This document shows, one piece after another, positions 6,267 through 14,576 of a DNA stretch of 15,496 bases. The stretch lies in contig CANOBT010000130.1 of assembly GCA_947564305.1 (NCBI GenBank), positions 1 to 15,496 on the forward strand, written 5' to 3'. This DNA comes from an uncultured Lachnospiraceae bacterium (GTDB taxonomy: Bacteria; Bacillota_A; Clostridia; Lachnospirales; Lachnospiraceae). The notes beneath the pieces are model-generated. The model was given only the letters and a program-made list of their open reading frames with translations, was not told the origin of the DNA and ran no database searches. The position numbers and the translations under genes are program-made. Position 1 is the first letter of the stretch. Each line of letters begins with the position of its first letter.

Positions 6267-7205
6267 TTACGGCCTCCCAAAACCGACAAGATGGTTTTGG
6301 TAATAGGCTGTGTTTATTGACGAGTAACAGCAATATCCCTTACCGGAGCTTGCATGGAACATCCTGCCGTTTCCTACATATATACCCACATGGGTTATAT
6401 ATGTGCCGCTTTCGTAAGTTCCCTCAAAGAAAACCAGATCACCCGGTTCTGCTTCCGCGTCCGAAATATGCGTCACAAAATCATATTGTGATTGCGCCGT
6501 TCTTGGCAAGGTGATGCCCACTGACTTAAAGATTTTTTGCGTGAGTGCAGAACAATCAATACCATATTTCCCACTTCCGCCATACAAATACGGTACTCCT
6601 AAATATTCCTGCATACATGCCAGCATGGTATCGTAATCACCTTCTCCCATGCCATCGGAGCCGCTCAGCCACGACCGTACATGCTCCACATACAGCACGT
6701 CTCCGTATACGGAGTATCCATGCTGTGCGCACATCCTGCTGGAAAATTCCCTTGCAGCTGCTTCCGAGTGGTGTCCGTCCCGTTCCGCTTCTATGTAATC
6801 TATGTATCCGCCGCCGAAATTGTAGGCCTGTATTACGGAATCCATATCCACGCCTTTGCCCGTGCCTGCTGCGAGCAGTGAACTGAAATACCACACCCCC
6901 TGCCGGATACTCTCAACCGGTTCCGTTATGGAATTTGCCGGAAGTCCCGCACTTGCCGAACACTGCATGATATCCGGTGTTTTTTCCGCATCACCGCCGG
7001 ACTCCTGTGCGATAATTGCAAGCAGCACATCGACGTACTCGGCAATCCCGTACATATCCGCATAAAATTCCACCTCTTCCCTCCACTGCTCCACCAGCGG
7101 GGGAATGTCTGCTTTTCCATAATACCCATAATCTCCCTCGCACCCCGAAAGAAGCAGGGAGAATAAAAGCAGGCACAGCAATACTTTTAATTTGCCCTTT
7201 TTCAT
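6267..7205 (-). CDS. CwlT-like lipoprotein: muramidase plus NlpC/P60 peptidase
   Basis: The 312-residue product begins with a lipoprotein signal (KKGKLKVLLCLLLFSLLLSGC, lipid on Cys22). Residues 35-180 form a lysozyme-like domain: LLAIIAQESGG with likely catalytic Glu68, then PDIMQCSAS and QAYNFGGGYIDYI, as in CwlT/Orf14-type muramidases. Residues 190-312 are an NlpC/P60 domain with GIDCSALTQ (Cys218), THVGIYVGNG (His272) and MFHASSGKG (His284); the 12-residue His-His spacing fits the family triad. Such two-domain enzymes cut glycan strands and stem peptides to let the conjugation channel pass the wall, the Gram-positive counterpart of VirB1. Anchoring on the outer face of the membrane keeps the activity local. 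The ATG follows AGGAGG by four bases, 11 bases after the VirB6-like gene. Active-site residues appear intact. Confidence 0.9.
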   Translation of the reverse strand: MKKGKLKVLLCLLLFSLLLSGCEGDYGYYGKADIPPLVEQWREEVEFYADMYGIAEYVDVLLAIIAQESGGDAEKTPDIMQCSASAGLPANSITEPVESIRQGVWYFSSLLAAGTGKGVDMDSVIQAYNFGGGYIDYIEAERDGHHSEAAAREFSSRMCAQHGYSVYGDVLYVEHVRSWLSGSDGMGEGDYDTMLACMQEYLGVPYLYGGSGKYGIDCSALTQKIFKSVGITLPRTAQSQYDFVTHISDAEAEPGDLVFFEGTYESGTYITHVGIYVGNGRMFHASSGKGYCCYSSINTAYYQNHLVGFGRP

Positions 7206-7216
7206 CTGTCCTCCTG

Positions 7217-9916
7217 TTATACCAAGGGACGGTTCTTGTCCTCTAAAATCTGTTTTACCCGTTCCTGAATCATTTTTGCCGCATTTTCATAGTCCTCGGA
7301 TCCGCGGTCATATCTGGCTTTCTTTTCCATCTGCAAAAGGACTGCCTCTGAAATCGCCGCTGTCTGGGCTTCTATCCTTTTTGTGCGGATTGTCTCCTCG
7401 GTCAGAACTACTTTTCCTTCCTCGCGCATGACTGCTATCTCTTTCTCTGCACGCAGGTTGGCCTGCTGCATCGCCCGCAGCGCCGTACTGTTCTTCATCG
7501 TGCCTTCTACGCTCAGGATTTCCTGCACTGCATAGGAAACATCTGCCTGTATCTGCTTACCGGACCGGGTATTTATGCCGCTTACTGTTTCTGTTTCTTC
7601 CTTATTTAATGTAGGAGCTTCCACTGTACCGCCCACCGTGGTTCCGGTATCCATATGGAAAGATGCCTGCATTGCTGCAGGTCTGATTTTATTCATGAGA
7701 TAAGCGGATGCCGCCATATCAGCTGCCTGGTAAATTCTTTTTCCCCCACTCCTGGCAGCCGCTCCCGCAATACGCCCGGCTTCAATAGATACATCTACCG
7801 CTGCCTCTCCTGCGCCTCCGCCTGCCTGAATACCTCCTGCGGAAGAAAGTGCTGCCGCCGAAGCACCTAAAAATACTGCTGAGCCGCCGGCAACTGCCCC
7901 TAATGCAGCGCCGCCGCCTGTCCCGGCAGCTGCCTTTACCACATTCGCTACAGCGCGTTTCTTGTATAAATCCCGCATCTGTGCATTGCTAAGAACACCC
8001 TTAAATTCAGGTTGTTCAAAATTGGAGATGGTCGCCCTTTTCTGTAAAATCTCCGCCCTTCTGTCATCAAAGCTTGTCGGGGTCCCATGTACACCCATTG
8101 CTGTATGAAGCTGCCTTGACTGCTGGCGAAGCTGGTTAAGACGCCCGTTCTCCATTGCGATTCTCTTATCCAGCCGGGCTGTCTGGCTTTCTATATCCGC
8201 TCTTTCCGTTTCCAGCTCCCGGTATTCTTCCGAGCCGCGCCTGTGGTTCAACATCTGGCGCCTCAATTGTTTATCCTGCTGTACCAGTTCCGCGCGGTCT
8301 ACCTTCAATTTATCCAGATTTTCCTGTGATTGATTCATCGCACCGTCTATGCTCCGCAATAAATCGTTTTTATTTTGAGACGGAGTCCCGGTACCGGCAT
8401 CATCCGCACCTGAGATATCTGATGGGAAATCCGTCCTTTCTTTAAAGTTTCCGTACGATAACCCTTCCTGTGCATAATCCGCCGTCTGAGGGACTGCAAT
8501 ATCATCTGGTTCCCTGTCAAGGACTGGCGCATTATTCTGATCTTCCGGTTTTTCGCTTCCTGTTTCCGCAGATGAAACGCCATTTTCCTGTCCGCCATCT
8601 ACCCTCGACAGATTATTTCCATCTTCCGATAGTCTGTTATTCGGACTGCTTTTTCCTTCTGCCGCTGACAAGTAGGACTCCTCTTCTTCCCTGTCAACAT
8701 CCGCCATTTCGCCATACATACGGCTCTTTCTCGCATCAGAAAAAGCATCTGCGAGTTTTCCAACACCCTGTTTGATACGTGATGCGATTGCCCTTGTGAG
8801 CGTCATCATTGCCATCGCTCCCAAAAAGCCGTTCCGTTCGTTGCTCTGGATTCCCAGCAGCGCCTTAAACCGGATCCTCGCCGGAATAAGAAGCATGCAC
8901 ATGACCAGCTGGATAACCGCCACGCCTTTTATCGTGTCCGACAGCATCAGGCTTGTGAGCAATGGAATCAGGAGCAGTACGGCATCTATCACGGGCGTCA
9001 TGATATTGGAAAACACGGTCATTACCCATCCGCCAAGCAGATCCCGCTTCCTGCTCTGAAGTACGCACAAAAAGGGAAAACTGACAAAACAGACCAGCAT
9101 ATCTATGGCCACGGCAACATATAAAAACACGAAATAAACCGTTAAGACCACTGTTCCCAGGTACATGACGGCATCAACAAAAGTTCCGCTGCGCTCCGCA
9201 TTAATCAGAAAAGCCTTCGACAGTGATAATGTTGCCCCTCCGGTTATCATCTGCGAAGTTACTTCCTTAATGCCGTACAGCAGGACATCCCTCACATACA
9301 GCGCCACGTCCAGCAGGTACGGCATTAAGATAAGCGCGGCAAACTTCAATGCCATGGACGGAAACATACTCCTGATTTCATCCCTGCTTTTTGCGGTCTG
9401 CCCTGTCCATGCCGATTTCGCCAGCTGGAACACAAAAGTAATCCCGAGGAAAATGAACATCATTCCCCTAAGCAGCGCATAACATACTGATGCGGTCACG
9501 CCGTAAGGATTTCCCTTACGCAGTTCAAAGGCATAGATGTTAACCTTGTTGGGCTGCCCGCTTCCTACCCTCCCGTATACGATACTGTCCAGGGATGCGC
9601 CGATGTTATCCTGCAGGAGTGCAATAACGGAACTGCCTATATTCCTTAGCAGTTCTGCAATGTATTTTTCCACACGTCCGGGCTTGCCCACGGTAATATC
9701 CTGCTGTTCTTCCCCTGCATCAATGGGATTCCCATAAATAGACTCGTCTGACGTACCTTTCAGCCAGGGTGATGTTGTATCAAAGCGGTTGTTGTTCCCT
9801 TCATCGACATCATTCTCTATGCTGTCAGACTGGGATGCGTACACGACCATTCCCCGGCAGAGCAAAAGCGGAATGCACAGCAATGCAAGGCACAGTGCTT
9901 TTTTCAGTCCCCTCAT
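7217..9916 (-). CDS. VirB6/TrbL-like polytopic channel protein with long C-terminal tail
   Basis: This 899-residue protein starts with a signal-like helix (about 5-27, ending VVYASQ). An extracytoplasmic stretch follows, then a membrane domain of about five to six helices between 140 and 350 (around 142-167, 187-206, 250-285, 305-325, 330-347). This layout is that of VirB6/TrbL proteins, the inner-membrane core of type IV secretion channels. After 350 comes a long hydrophilic region: Glu/Asp/Asn-rich to about 515, coiled-coil-like to about 605, then a Gly/Ala-rich hydrophobic stretch (about 660-700) and a charged helical end. Two short elements, RGSEEYRELE and RGSEDYENAA (near 560 and 871), echo each other. 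The start overlaps the VirB4 stop by four bases (ATGA) with GGAGG upstream. The exact family is inferred from topology and position rather than identity. Confidence 0.75.
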   Translation of the reverse strand: MRGLKKALCLALLCIPLLLCRGMVVYASQSDSIENDVDEGNNNRFDTTSPWLKGTSDESIYGNPIDAGEEQQDITVGKPGRVEKYIAELLRNIGSSVIALLQDNIGASLDSIVYGRVGSGQPNKVNIYAFELRKGNPYGVTASVCYALLRGMMFIFLGITFVFQLAKSAWTGQTAKSRDEIRSMFPSMALKFAALILMPYLLDVALYVRDVLLYGIKEVTSQMITGGATLSLSKAFLINAERSGTFVDAVMYLGTVVLTVYFVFLYVAVAIDMLVCFVSFPFLCVLQSRKRDLLGGWVMTVFSNIMTPVIDAVLLLIPLLTSLMLSDTIKGVAVIQLVMCMLLIPARIRFKALLGIQSNERNGFLGAMAMMTLTRAIASRIKQGVGKLADAFSDARKSRMYGEMADVDREEEESYLSAAEGKSSPNNRLSEDGNNLSRVDGGQENGVSSAETGSEKPEDQNNAPVLDREPDDIAVPQTADYAQEGLSYGNFKERTDFPSDISGADDAGTGTPSQNKNDLLRSIDGAMNQSQENLDKLKVDRAELVQQDKQLRRQMLNHRRGSEEYRELETERADIESQTARLDKRIAMENGRLNQLRQQSRQLHTAMGVHGTPTSFDDRRAEILQKRATISNFEQPEFKGVLSNAQMRDLYKKRAVANVVKAAAGTGGGAALGAVAGGSAVFLGASAAALSSAGGIQAGGGAGEAAVDVSIEAGRIAGAAARSGGKRIYQAADMAASAYLMNKIRPAAMQASFHMDTGTTVGGTVEAPTLNKEETETVSGINTRSGKQIQADVSYAVQEILSVEGTMKNSTALRAMQQANLRAEKEIAVMREEGKVVLTEETIRTKRIEAQTAAISEAVLLQMEKKARYDRGSEDYENAAKMIQERVKQILEDKNRPLV

Positions 9917-12129
9917 CCTGCCTCGCCTCCGTACATAGCCTGCAGTGTCCTGGCATCCGTTTCCACAAATACCGCTTCCGCCGCTTTTAAGTAGTCCACC
10001 TTACAGAAGCATACCTTTCCGTTATCCACGATGCAGACTTCCCCTTTCCGGTCCTCGCTCTTGTCCGAAGGATCCCCGCCAAGTTCCAGGATGCGGTCTG
10101 CCTGTCCATTTGTAAGGTTGAGCGCTTCTTTCACCCAGCTCCGGTCCTGATAGTCCTGCTTGAATACAAATTTTGTTGCCGCCTGCTTTAACAGGGCTTC
10201 CGTTTCCGGCATCCTCTGGTAATCCTTCAATGCCTGTGTTGCCGTCCACAGCGACACCAGCCTTTTTCTTGACGTCCTGGAAACATAATCAAGCTTCTGT
10301 ACGGCAGGCAGGGACTTGAAATTTTCATGCAGCTCGTCGCAGATCACACCCATATACTCCATTTTCTTTGGGTTAATTGCATTTTTCTTTATAAAATGTT
10401 CCGTTACAAAGCTGAGCGCCACCAGCCGGGCAACCGCCCTCTCCTCTTCCGGAAGCTGCGACAGGTCTATGTTGGTAAATTTCACATTCCTGTCTATGAC
10501 AACATTACTCTGTCCGTCGAAGTAGCTTTTTACCCCCTGTATGGCCTGTATCTTATGACCATTTTCCCCGCATCCGCAGATATGCTTTAACGACTCATAC
10601 TCTTTTCTTGTATAGAAGCGCAGACACTTTGGACAGTAATACAGTTCCCGGATACGTTCCTTTAGGCTGTCGAGCAGAATGCGGTAGGCTTTCTTGTGTT
10701 CCCTGATCTCGTTATCGCGCTCCTTTTTTAAAGCCTTTTTATAAAAATCCGTCATCGTGGGCAGCGTTTTCCGCCTTTTCCCGCTTCCCAAAATCTCCTT
10801 CTCCTGCAGCCCTTCCTCAAACAGGCTGTCCACCTGGCCGTCAATGATTCCCCGTTCCTCATACAGTTCCACTATTATGTCCGTAATGACACGCTCAAGG
10901 TAGGTTGTCAGTTCAAAATCCGCAGCTCCCTTATTTCCCTGGACCATGATCATAAGGCTGCTTCTGGCATCTTCCACTTTATCTTTCAGCTTTAACACCA
11001 TATAATCGCCGTCCATTTCCGACCATTCCTCTTCTTCCCGAACCTCAAAGGGATTCAAAATAATGTCGCTTCCGACTTTTATCTGGTAATTAATGCCGCA
11101 CTGCACGTCCGCCATCATCGCATACTCCCCGCGGTTTCCCCTTGCCTGACTGTCAATTGCAACAAAACGGTATCCGTTTTTGGATATGTACCGGGATGCA
11201 AGAATCTTCATCGTGGCAGACTTCCCTGTACCCGTCATCCCGCAGAAAACCACGTTATATCCGTTATGGCTGGTATCATAGCAGTCATACGCCACAGGCT
11301 TCCAGCTGGACATGTTCCTTCCCAAAACGACGCCGTTTTCATGGATGAAATCTGTCTGGGTATGGTTAAAGATACTGGAGATGCTGAGTTTGTCCATCGT
11401 ATGTCTCTTTAATCCGGCAGTTTTCACAGGTCCTATCCCTGCGTTTACCCTGCGGTTTAAAGGCATTCCCGACAGAAAGGCTTCCGGCTGCACGCCATAA
11501 CAGGCGCTGACCGTAATCTGTTTCTCTTTTGCAAGATTACGGAAAGAATCCGACTCATAATTGAGTTCCTCCAGCGAAGATGTCATGAGCACGAACAGGA
11601 AATAAACATGGTAAAGGCTGTTTTCGCCTGTTTCTATACGCTCTGCCCACCCTTCGGTCTCCCGCAGCTTCCCGTTCAGCTTGCGGAGCATATTCCGGTT
11701 GTAATTCTTTTCCGCACTGATAATATTCGTTTCGATTTCAACGATTGTCGTATCCAGCATATGTGCCGCACGGCTCTCCGGCAGCGGCTCTATGAAAACG
11801 CTGACCCGCATCCGCCCGCTGTTGAACAGGGCTGGAAATGTCGTTGCAAAAGCAGTCCGTTTGGGCAGGGCATCAATGGTAAAGCACCTTACATACACGT
11901 CATGCCCTGCATCATTCAGAATGAAATAAGACAGGGGATTCGGATCCACCCCATCCGGCGCCACTATCTCCCGCGCCGCAGATACCCGCCTGAACAGCTT
12001 CTCGTCCTCTCCTGTCGGTTTCGGCTTTTCCCTGTTTTTAAGCAGTCTTACTATTACAACCGCCATGATTACAAAAAATAAGATTCCCGATGCCGCTATG
12101 AGCAGAATTGCTATAATTTCCCGATTCAT
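9913..12129 (-). CDS. virB4: VirB4/TraC-type conjugation ATPase
   Basis: This 738-residue protein powers type IV secretion by ATP hydrolysis at the inner face of the membrane. It has a transmembrane helix at 4-30, an N-terminal domain to about 260, and a RecA-like motor: Walker A GMTGTGKS (297-304, Lys303) and Walker B MGVICDEL (593-600, Asp598/Glu599). SRTSRKRLVSLWTATQ (618-631) follows, where VirB4 proteins carry their conserved arginines and sensor Gln. Between the Walker motifs lies an insert (about 430-530), helical and charged, that contains CPKC (499-502) and CGC (518-520) and so probably binds zinc. Length is near the usual 600-850 residues. Its ATG directly abuts the stop of the TraC-like gene, so the two proteins are coupled and probably made in equal amounts. 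No VirD4-type coupling protein is nearby, and the N-terminal membrane helix argues against misassignment as VirD4 only weakly; motifs and context favour VirB4. Confidence 0.9.
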   Translation of the reverse strand: MNREIIAILLIAASGILFFVIMAVVIVRLLKNREKPKPTGEDEKLFRRVSAAREIVAPDGVDPNPLSYFILNDAGHDVYVRCFTIDALPKRTAFATTFPALFNSGRMRVSVFIEPLPESRAAHMLDTTIVEIETNIISAEKNYNRNMLRKLNGKLRETEGWAERIETGENSLYHVYFLFVLMTSSLEELNYESDSFRNLAKEKQITVSACYGVQPEAFLSGMPLNRRVNAGIGPVKTAGLKRHTMDKLSISSIFNHTQTDFIHENGVVLGRNMSSWKPVAYDCYDTSHNGYNVVFCGMTGTGKSATMKILASRYISKNGYRFVAIDSQARGNRGEYAMMADVQCGINYQIKVGSDIILNPFEVREEEEWSEMDGDYMVLKLKDKVEDARSSLMIMVQGNKGAADFELTTYLERVITDIIVELYEERGIIDGQVDSLFEEGLQEKEILGSGKRRKTLPTMTDFYKKALKKERDNEIREHKKAYRILLDSLKERIRELYYCPKCLRFYTRKEYESLKHICGCGENGHKIQAIQGVKSYFDGQSNVVIDRNVKFTNIDLSQLPEEERAVARLVALSFVTEHFIKKNAINPKKMEYMGVICDELHENFKSLPAVQKLDYVSRTSRKRLVSLWTATQALKDYQRMPETEALLKQAATKFVFKQDYQDRSWVKEALNLTNGQADRILELGGDPSDKSEDRKGEVCIVDNGKVCFCKVDYLKAAEAVFVETDARTLQAMYGGEAG

Positions 12130-13134
12130 CTACAGATTCTCCTCCTCTTCCATGAATGCAAACTCTGCCGCCATTTCCCTTAATGCGTTCTGGCTGACCG
12201 TTTCTTCCATTTCCCTTAAGGAACTGCTCGTCACCGCAATGCTGTCATATGCGGACTGCAGAATTTCGTCAGCGCGGTACTTTGCTGCGCTGACCGGATG
12301 TGTATAGCGGCGCATCTGTTCCAGTATTTCCACTCCTGTCAGCATCCGGGCCTTTACCCCGGCGTTGCGGAGTGAGGATATATACGCCGCCGCCCTGTTC
12401 TCGAGCTGCTTCTCAGCTTTGGAGTAAATCTCTCTCTCCGTAAGTTCCTGTGTAAAATCAATGGCGTTATAAGTCCAGTCGTAAATATACAACTGATCCA
12501 AATGCGGATCTGCTTTCTCGCCGCTGACGGATTCCAGATACTGCACCTGGATTTTCAGCTGAGCCACGCAGTAGCCCAGGGACATGATTTCCCTCTGCAT
12601 CTGCCTGAGTTTCTGATAATACAGGTCGTACCGTTCTTCTTCACCTTCCGGAACCTGCTCCGACTCCTTTTTTATTTCTTCATAATCCAGCGTCATCAGA
12701 TACTGCCTCTCCTGAAGGCTCGTGAGCTGCTCCTTGTAATCCGTTACCATCTTATCCAGGTTGACATCCCTTGCCATCTGCCAAAACTGTATATTCTGGT
12801 TATCAAGTACATTGATGAAGGAAAGGTATCCCCGTATAATCTGCAGGCGTTCCTCGTCCTCCGCATCGCGGAACTCGCACCCACTGCAGGCAATTGCCCC
12901 GATAAAGCGCTTTTTCCCGTCTGCAACAACCATGTACTCCCCCACGTCGTCGAATTTCACATATTCCAGGGAGTCCAGCCTTCTAAACTGGCTGTAATCC
13001 AGATGTTTCTCCTGTACCCTGCTCCTGTGTATCTTCATGAAATAAAATCCAACCGCGCCGAATATTGCCAGTAAAACCACGATAATTACTGCGATTATCT
13101 GCACGGAGCGGACTAATGTATCTATAGTCTGCAT
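12130..13134 (-). CDS. TraC-like protein resembling a detached VirB4 N-terminal domain
   Basis: This 334-residue protein has a transmembrane helix (13-33), then a strand-rich domain (about 55-130). The latter contains SLEYVKFDDV, YMVVADGKKRFIGAIAC, and ERLQIIRGYLSFINVLDNQNIQFWQMARDVNLDKM. That sequence style (a Y..F.D..E..V strand, a helix with L.FLN-L, then I.F-I..R..NLD) is typical of the TraC-like domain proteins next to VirB4 and PrgI in Gram-positive and Patescibacteria conjugation-like loci. A long coiled-coil-prone helix pair (about 130-200, very Glu/Gln/Lys-rich) follows, and a helical end (ENRAAAYISSLRNAGVKARMLTGVEILEQM, interrupted here for length) recalls the end of VirB4 N-terminal domains. 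No Walker motif is present. It probably assembles with the VirB4 ATPase at the membrane. AAGGAGG lies six bases before the ATG. Confidence 0.65.
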   Translation of the reverse strand: MQTIDTLVRSVQIIAVIIVVLLAIFGAVGFYFMKIHRSRVQEKHLDYSQFRRLDSLEYVKFDDVGEYMVVADGKKRFIGAIACSGCEFRDAEDEERLQIIRGYLSFINVLDNQNIQFWQMARDVNLDKMVTDYKEQLTSLQERQYLMTLDYEEIKKESEQVPEGEEERYDLYYQKLRQMQREIMSLGYCVAQLKIQVQYLESVSGEKADPHLDQLYIYDWTYNAIDFTQELTEREIYSKAEKQLENRAAAYISSLRNAGVKARMLTGVEILEQMRRYTHPVSAAKYRADEILQSAYDSIAVTSSSLREMEETVSQNALREMAAEFAFMEEEENL

Positions 13135-13144
13135 TGCTTCCTCC

Positions 13145-13564
13145 TTAAATCAGCATCTCTCCTGCCAGCTTAAAAATCCCCAGCCAGAACGGGACGCTGA
13201 AAATCATAATTGCCACCATTCCCTTTATCATGGCCTCCTCCTTGATTTCCTCCCTGACTTTCGCGTTCCGGGCAAAAAAAATCCGGATCGCCATATACAG
13301 AATGGAAAAAACGATGCCCGCAACCCCTACGGTAATCCCAAGGCGGCTTGCGGATGAGGCGAAACCAAGTATCTGTGTGTTCGAGGACAGTGCGGTATCC
13401 TGCAGGTATACCCACGGGTCGATCTCCTTTGGTTCAACGCCTGAGAAATTGTAAATGCTCTCCCCGTCATCCCCGCACCCCGTCAGCAGCAGTACGCATA
13501 AAAAAAGCGCCGCTGTGCATATCTTTTTCCTTGAATGGCATTTTCTTCTATTTTTTCCTTTCAT
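13145..13564 (-). CDS. Two-helix VirB2/TrbC-like protein with lipoprotein signal
   Basis: A 139-residue protein whose basic N-terminus (KGKNRRKCHSRKK) leads to a hydrophobic stretch ending in the lipobox LLTGC, so lipidation at Cys30 is likely. A short extracytoplasmic part (about 31-72, with DPWVYL) is followed by two transmembrane helices (about 73-97 and 110-130) joined by a basic-acidic turn (ARNAKVREEIKEEA). The first helix, ITVGVAGIVFSILYMAI, matches the corresponding IGVIGLVFSIIFTAI helix of the first operon gene, so the two are likely paralogues. VirB2/TrbC-type subunits have this two-helix form, but a lipid anchor is unusual for a pilin and may make it a tip, base or anchor subunit. 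The start lies three bases after the PrgI-like stop, with AGGAGG about eleven bases upstream. Confidence 0.6.
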   Translation of the reverse strand: MKGKNRRKCHSRKKICTAALFLCVLLLTGCGDDGESIYNFSGVEPKEIDPWVYLQDTALSSNTQILGFASSASRLGITVGVAGIVFSILYMAIRIFFARNAKVREEIKEEAMIKGMVAIMIFSVPFWLGIFKLAGEMLI

Positions 13565-13567
13565 ACA

Positions 13568-13906
13568 TCAGCTTCCCTCCTGTGTATGCTTTGTATATAA
13601 CACCCGGCGGCATTTCCTTAACATCACCCTGAAAAGCCACTGATCCAGCGTAATGCCACCCCCTGTCAGAAACATCACATCTACCGGCAGTTCGATCATG
13701 ACCATGCCGCCTGCCACCAGAGTAATTAAAATAGACACAATGACAGCCGCAATAACCATACCGTGGGGTGCAGCTGCCATAATAAGCTTGTAGTCCGCCA
13801 GTAATACCAGTATCAATACCAGTGCCTGTTTCTTGGTAAAATAGCGGAACCATTTATCTTCATCCTTAAACTCCCTTGGTACCCTGAATACTCCTGTTGA
13901 TGCCAA
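13568..13906 (-). CDS. PrgI-family (VirB3-like) membrane protein, TTG start
   Basis: The 112-residue product opens with FRVPREFKDEDKWFRYFTKKQALVLI in two adjacent pieces (about 7-22 and 22-32). VP-EF followed by a TK-Q entry to the first helix is the signature of PrgI-family proteins, the Gram-positive VirB3 counterpart. Two transmembrane helices follow (about 28-45 and 50-72), then a cytoplasmic tail (LDQWLFRVMLRKCRRVLYT). PrgI proteins bind the membrane domain of VirB4-type ATPases, whose gene lies two genes downstream. Start choice: a longer frame begins at a TTG at 13936, but its codons run through the terminator T-tract and the ribosome binding site itself. The TTG at 13906 has GGAGG six bases upstream and removes ten implausible residues. 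A TTG start lowers initiation, which fits a minor membrane component. Confidence 0.7.
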   Translation of the reverse strand: MASTGVFRVPREFKDEDKWFRYFTKKQALVLILVLLADYKLIMAAAPHGMVIAAVIVSILITLVAGGMVMIELPVDVMFLTGGGITLDQWLFRVMLRKCRRVLYTKHTQEGS

Positions 13907-13931
13907 CTTCTTCCTCCTTCCCAAATTTTTG

Positions 13932-13968
13932 CGCAAAAAAGAAAGGTGGAGCTTTTTGCCTCCACCTC
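13932..13968 (-). terminator. Intrinsic terminator (attenuator) after the first operon gene
   Basis: On the minus strand, AGGTGGAG (13967-13960) pairs with CTCCACCT (13951-13944) across an 8-base loop GCAAAAAG. Next comes TTCTTTTTT (13943-13935), giving an 8-bp GC-containing stem and a T-tract. It lies 11 bases after the stop of the first VirB2-like gene and before the PrgI-like gene, so it should reduce expression of the remaining 15 genes relative to the first. The tract continues into a perfect palindrome TTTTTGCGCAAAAA (13939-13926), and the loop GCAAAAA can also pair with the downstream TTTTTGC, a possible alternative fold. Confidence 0.8.
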
Positions 13969-13978
13969 AAGTGACTAA

Positions 13979-14344
13979 CTATAATCCAGAGCCGATTGAT
14001 TTGAAAAAACCGACTATGCTGAATACGCTGAAAATACAGATTCCAGCAACGCATATAACCAGCGCATGTGATTTTTTCTCCTCCTTCTTCTGCGCGTTGG
14101 ATGTCATGAGCAGGGAAATTGCCGTAAAAATAATCGAGAATACCAGACCGATTACCCCTATGGTCATCAAAAGCTGATATCCGCTGGCGCCGATATCTTC
14201 CGCTTTGTCAATGAGGGTGGCAAATACGCCGTCCTCGGGGTCTTCCATCAAAAAATCCCACTCGTTCCCTGTCAGCAGAATGCCTTCCATTCTGATCTGC
14301 GCAGCAAGAAAAAGGGTATCGGCCCTGCACACCAGGTCATACAT
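13979..14344 (-). CDS. First operon gene: two-helix VirB2/TrbC-like subunit
   Basis: This 121-residue protein has a mildly hydrophobic N-terminus, an acidic linker (about 30-50) and two transmembrane helices (about 57-80 and 94-115). The helices are joined by a highly charged turn (NAQKKEEKKSH). It resembles the lipobox-bearing two-helix protein two genes downstream, especially in the first helix and its following turn. VirB2/TrbC-type subunits of conjugation machines have this form and are made in excess. Here the gene is the first after the promoter and is set apart by a terminator, which would favour high output. There is no clear signal peptide in front, so insertion would rely on the two helices. 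AAGGAGG lies nine bases before the ATG. A pilin or channel role is inferred from form, position and expression layout. Confidence 0.6.
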   Translation of the reverse strand: MYDLVCRADTLFLAAQIRMEGILLTGNEWDFLMEDPEDGVFATLIDKAEDIGASGYQLLMTIGVIGLVFSIIFTAISLLMTSNAQKKEEKKSHALVICVAGICIFSVFSIVGFFKSIGSGL

Positions 14345-14405
14345 GCGTGCAAGCCTCCTTTTTCATATCAAATTATAAAAATCACATGTGCTTTTACTTC
14401 TTTTA

Positions 14406-14433
14406 ATCATATCAGAAGATTCTTTTCCGTCAA
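14406..14433 (-). promoter_or_regulatory. Likely promoter of the transfer operon
   Basis: On the minus strand, TTGACG (14433-14428) and TATGAT (14411-14406) are separated by 16 bases, each 5 of 6 matches to the sigma-A consensus. Transcription would start near 14399 and give a leader of about 55 bases before the first ATG. It is the best-spaced minus-strand pair in the divergent region; a TATAAT at 14545-14540 and another at 14377-14372 lack a good -35. Confidence 0.55.
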
Positions 14434-14475
14434 TAGTACCGGCTTCCCGATTCGGTACATCTGCCTACAATTGAC
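14429..14475. promoter_or_regulatory. Nested inverted repeats at the operon -35 (operator candidate)
   Basis: GTCAAT (14429-14434) and GTACCG (14436-14441) are mirrored by CGGTAC (14453-14458) and ATTGAC (14470-14475), forming two nested inverted pairs. The left outer arm covers the -35 of the minus-strand promoter, and the right outer arm supplies a plus-strand TTGACT. A regulator bound here would block the operon promoter. Confidence 0.4.
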
Positions 14476-14576
14476 TATTTTCCCTTTTTTTATTATTTTT
14501 CTTTTTCAATTTCGGTAAAACAAACTCAAAAATGGTATTATTATACAAAAACCATCGCTTATTTTTACTCATATTT

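Noticed and set aside
906..13853. Many plus-strand and out-of-frame ORFs of 60-190 codons within the operon, such as 12502-13074 plus
   Set aside because: They run opposite to or within genes with good ribosome binding sites and recognisable domains, and lack their own ribosome binding sites and domain-like sequence.
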